Shown: piece after piece, positions 61,578-64,000 of the stretch
How the letters are laid out: every line of letters begins with the position of its first letter
Numbering within the stretch: position 1 is the stretch's first letter
Origin: Plantactinospora soyae
GTDB lineage: Bacteria; Actinomycetota; Actinomycetes; Mycobacteriales; Micromonosporaceae
DNA: 64,000 bases
Direction: 5' to 3'
NCBI RefSeq assembly: GCF_014874095.1
Contig: NZ_JADBEB010000001.1
Span: 4,340,001 to 4,404,000 of the forward strand
Made by a program: the position numbers and the translations under genes
The notes under the pieces: model-generated
Database searches by the model: none
What the model saw: only the letters and a program-made list of their open reading frames with translations
What the model was told of the DNA's origin: nothing

Positions 61578-64000
61578 GTGCCCAGTCCAGGTCGACCTGA
61601 ATTCGCCGTCCTCGGCCCCGTCGAGGTCCACGTCGGAGCCGTGTCCGTACCACTGGCGGGGCACCGGATTCGTGCCCTCGTCGCCGTGTTGGCGCTGCGA
61701 GCCGGCGAGCCGGTGCCGGTGTGGCGGATCATCGAGGCGCTGTGGGAGGGCGACCCGCCCGCGGGTGCCCGCAACCAGGTGCAGGTCTACATTTCTCGGA
61801 TCCGCAAGGCCCTGCTCGCGGCGGGCTGCGTGGGGCCGGTGGTGCGGACGCGCGGTGAGGCGTACCTCCTCGATGTCGAGCCGGACCGGGTCGATGCCCT
61901 GCGGTTCGCCCGGCTCGTGGCGGCGGCCGAGGCGCGGCGGACCCGCGACGCCGGGCCGGTGGAGGAGGCCGACCTGCTGCGCGAGGCGCTGGCGCTCTGG
62001 CGGGGAAACGCCCTCGCGGACGTCGCCGGGGCGGTGCTCGGCGTGGACGCCGCCGCGCTGGAGGACGTCCGGTGCGCCGCCCAGGAGCGCCGCGTCGACC
62101 TGGACCTCGCCCGTGGGTGTCACGGTGACCTGGTGGCGGAGCTGCGCGGCGCGGTGGCCGAGCGGCCACTGCACGAGGGTTTCCGGCGCCGGCTCATGCT
62201 GGCGCTGGCCGGCTGTGGCCAGCCGGCCGAGGCGCTCGCGACCTACCGGGAGGGGCAGCGGCTGCTGCGTGATGAGCTGGGCCTGGATCCCAGCGAGGAT
62301 CTTCAGGAAACGGCCCGGTCGATCCTGCGGCGTACCGCGCCCAGGCCCGACCGGCCCGGCGATCAACGGGTGCCGGTGGGCGGCCGGCTCGCGGCGGTGA
62401 TCAGCTGCTCGCTGCCGCCGGCGGTGGCGGGATTCGTGGGACGCGGCACCGAGGCGAGCGAGCTGCGGGCCGGCCTGGACCGGGTCGGCGATTTTCCGGC
62501 CGTGGCGCTGGTGACCGGTGCGGGTGGGATCGGCAAGTCGACGCTCGGCATCCGGGTGGCGCACGAGCTGCGCGGTGCCTATCCGGACGGGCAGCTCTTC
62601 ATCGACCTGCGCGGAAGCCAGGGCGATCCGATGCCGCCGCGCGAGGCGCTCGGGCACCTGCTACGCGGCCTGGGCGTGACCGGCGCGCTGCTGCCCGACG
62701 ACCTGACCGAGCGCCTGTTGCTGTACCGGTCGATGGCCGCCGACCGGCGCATCCTGGTCATGCTGGACGACGCGGCGCACGAGCACCAGGTGCGGCCGTT
62801 GGTCCCGGGTGCGGGCGGCTCGGCGGTGCTGCTGACCAGCCGCTCCCGGCTCGTCGGGCTCGACGACGCGACCCGGGTCGAGCTGGGTGTGCTGGCCCGC
62901 GCGGAGTCGCTGCGGCTGTTGGGCAGTATCGCGGGGGAGGACCGGCTGGCGGCGGCACCGGTGGCCGCCGGCCGGATCGCGCGGCTGTGCGGGGATCACC
63001 CGCTCGCGGTACGGATCGCCGCGGCCCGCCTCGCCGAACGTCCGCACCTGCAACCGGGCCGACTGGCCGCCGAGCTGTCCGACGAACGTGCCCGGCTGGA
63101 CGCGCTGCGCGCCGGTGACCTGGAGGTACGCGCGACGCTGGCGGTCAGCTACGGCGGGCTGACCGACGCCGAACGACGGGCGGTACGCCTGCTCAGCCTC
63201 GGCGACGTACCGGACTTCCCGGCCTGGGCGGCGGCCTGCGTGCTCGACCTGCCGCCGGACGAGGCCGAGGGAATCGTCGAACGGGTTGCCGACGCGCGCC
63301 TGCTCGATCCGGTCGTCGCCGACAGCGGTACCGGCGAGGTCCGGTTCCGTTTCCACGAACTCGTCCGGCTGTTCGGCCGGGAGCGGGCGGCGGCCGAGGA
63401 GACGCCGGCGGCCCGGGCCGGGGCGGTGCGCCGGCTCCTCGCCGGCTACCTGGTTGCCGCCGAGGAGGCGGATCGGATGGCGACCGGAATCGTCGGTGCC
63501 CCGCCCCTGGACGCGCCCCGGTACCCGCTGCCCGATGACCGGTTGTCGGCTGTCCGGGCCGACCCGCCGAACTGGTTCGCCCGGGAGTTGGCGGCGCTGG
63601 TCGCGCTGGTCCGGCAGGCCGCCACGGTCGGGGAGGCGGTGGCGGCCTGCGGGCTCGCGGCGAGCATGGCGGGGTTCCTGGAGACGAGGAACTTCTACGA
63701 CCACTGGTCCGACACCCACACCCAGGCGCTCGCGGCGGCCCGCGCCGTGGACGCCGTACCCGCGATCCTGGCGATGGTCCGTAACCTCGGCGAGCTGCAC
63801 ACCATCCGTGACGAGCACGCCGCCGCCGTCGACTGCTTCACCGAGGCGCTGGCGCTGTCCCGGCAGACCGGCGATCTCGGGTACGCCGTCGCCGCGTTGG
63901 TCGGCCTCGGCTACCTGCAACGCCTGGCCGGCCACTACACCCGCAGTATCGCCTCGTTCACCGCCGCCGCCGAGGCTGCCCGCCGCGACGGCAACCGCAA
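61578..64000 (+). CDS. SARP-family BTAD/NB-ARC/TPR regulator, 3' end outside window
   Basis: From GTG 61578 (GGAGG ten bases upstream) a frame stays open to the last base, giving more than 807 residues. It shows an OmpR-type winged helix (EFAVLGPVEVHVGAVSVPLAG, then NQVQVYISRIRKALLAAG) and a BTAD at about 105-250 (EGFRRRLMLALAGCGQPAEALATYREGQRLL). The NB-ARC has Walker A GAGGIGKSTL around Lys320, Walker B ILVMLDDAA, LLTSRSR and CGDHPLAVRIAAARLAERP. TPRs begin near residue 720 (AMVRNLGELHTIRDEHAAAV). It is the fourth giant NB-ARC regulator in 18 kb. Confidence 0.93.
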   Translation, partial: MPSPGRPEFAVLGPVEVHVGAVSVPLAGHRIRALVAVLALRAGEPVPVWRIIEALWEGDPPAGARNQVQVYISRIRKALLAAGCVGPVVRTRGEAYLLDVEPDRVDALRFARLVAAAEARRTRDAGPVEEADLLREALALWRGNALADVAGAVLGVDAAALEDVRCAAQERRVDLDLARGCHGDLVAELRGAVAERPLHEGFRRRLMLALAGCGQPAEALATYREGQRLLRDELGLDPSEDLQETARSILRRTAPRPDRPGDQRVPVGGRLAAVISCSLPPAVAGFVGRGTEASELRAGLDRVGDFPAVALVTGAGGIGKSTLGIRVAHELRGAYPDGQLFIDLRGSQGDPMPPREALGHLLRGLGVTGALLPDDLTERLLLYRSMAADRRILVMLDDAAHEHQVRPLVPGAGGSAVLLTSRSRLVGLDDATRVELGVLARAESLRLLGSIAGEDRLAAAPVAAGRIARLCGDHPLAVRIAAARLAERPHLQPGRLAAELSDERARLDALRAGDLEVRATLAVSYGGLTDAERRAVRLLSLGDVPDFPAWAAACVLDLPPDEAEGIVERVADARLLDPVVADSGTGEVRFRFHELVRLFGRERAAAEETPAARAGAVRRLLAGYLVAAEEADRMATGIVGAPPLDAPRYPLPDDRLSAVRADPPNWFARELAALVALVRQAATVGEAVAACGLAASMAGFLETRNFYDHWSDTHTQALAAARAVDAVPAILAMVRNLGELHTIRDEHAAAVDCFTEALALSRQTGDLGYAVAALVGLGYLQRLAGHYTRSIASFTAAAEAARRDGNR

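Noticed and set aside
46297-64000. Secondary-metabolite biosynthetic cluster suggested by the SARP genes
   Set aside because: No synthase, ligase, cyclase or tailoring gene set is present in the window; only regulators, hydrolases and one SDR.

Overview
The window is strongly GC-rich with many GTG starts, AGGAGG-like ribosome sites, Tat/Sec exported hydrolases and several very large AfsR/SARP-type regulators. This points to a filamentous actinomycete. The combination of GPP34, DUF6461, YoaK and ECF42 genes would fit a Micromonosporaceae member, but that is inference. I see no rRNA, tRNA, CRISPR array, complete insertion sequence or classical biosynthetic gene cluster.

Region 1 (1-11,600) is a stress/transport neighbourhood. 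It holds a clipped MerR-like gene, tetR, a nine-copy heptamer array, a GPP34 gene, a broken padR, a DesKR-like two-component pair and the divergent ABC-2 exporter it probably controls. A lipoprotein class A beta-lactamase follows, then a lysR/serine-hydrolase pair. A second, decayed copy of the exporter promoter is fused to a GPP34 fragment in front of an SDR gene. Region 2 (11,600-20,900) holds conserved hypotheticals, a secreted NucA/NucB-type nuclease, an AlkD-like DNA-repair protein beside remnants of GNAT and YcaQ/AlkZ-type genes, a YoaK transporter and an FG-GAP protein. Region 3 (21,300-30,900) is a block of exported enzymes: subtilase, SMP-30 lactonase, large alpha/alpha-barrel glycosidase and HEXXH metalloprotease.

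Region 4 (31,300-46,200) contains a cupin, a DUF1579/DUF998/DGPF/ECF42-sigma module, an Imm5-like protein, a membrane protein behind a MerR-style operator, a metal amidohydrolase, a secreted beta-propeller-like protein, a HelD-family RNA polymerase remodeller and two serine hydrolases. Dispersed repeats and several strong hairpin terminators separate the units.

Region 5 (46,300-64,000) is the most unusual. Four giant NB-ARC/TPR regulators (one XRE-headed, three SARP/BTAD-headed, the last running off the window) alternate with exported proteins. These are an NlpC/P60 and a CHAP wall hydrolase that share a near-identical 473-bp N-terminal module, an extended SDR, a helveticin-J-like secreted protein with a small partner, and a Tat-exported M20 hydrolase. 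A SARP-box-like promoter lies between a SARP gene and the two wall hydrolases. The region may be a regulator-controlled set of secreted peptidoglycan-targeting or antagonistic proteins.
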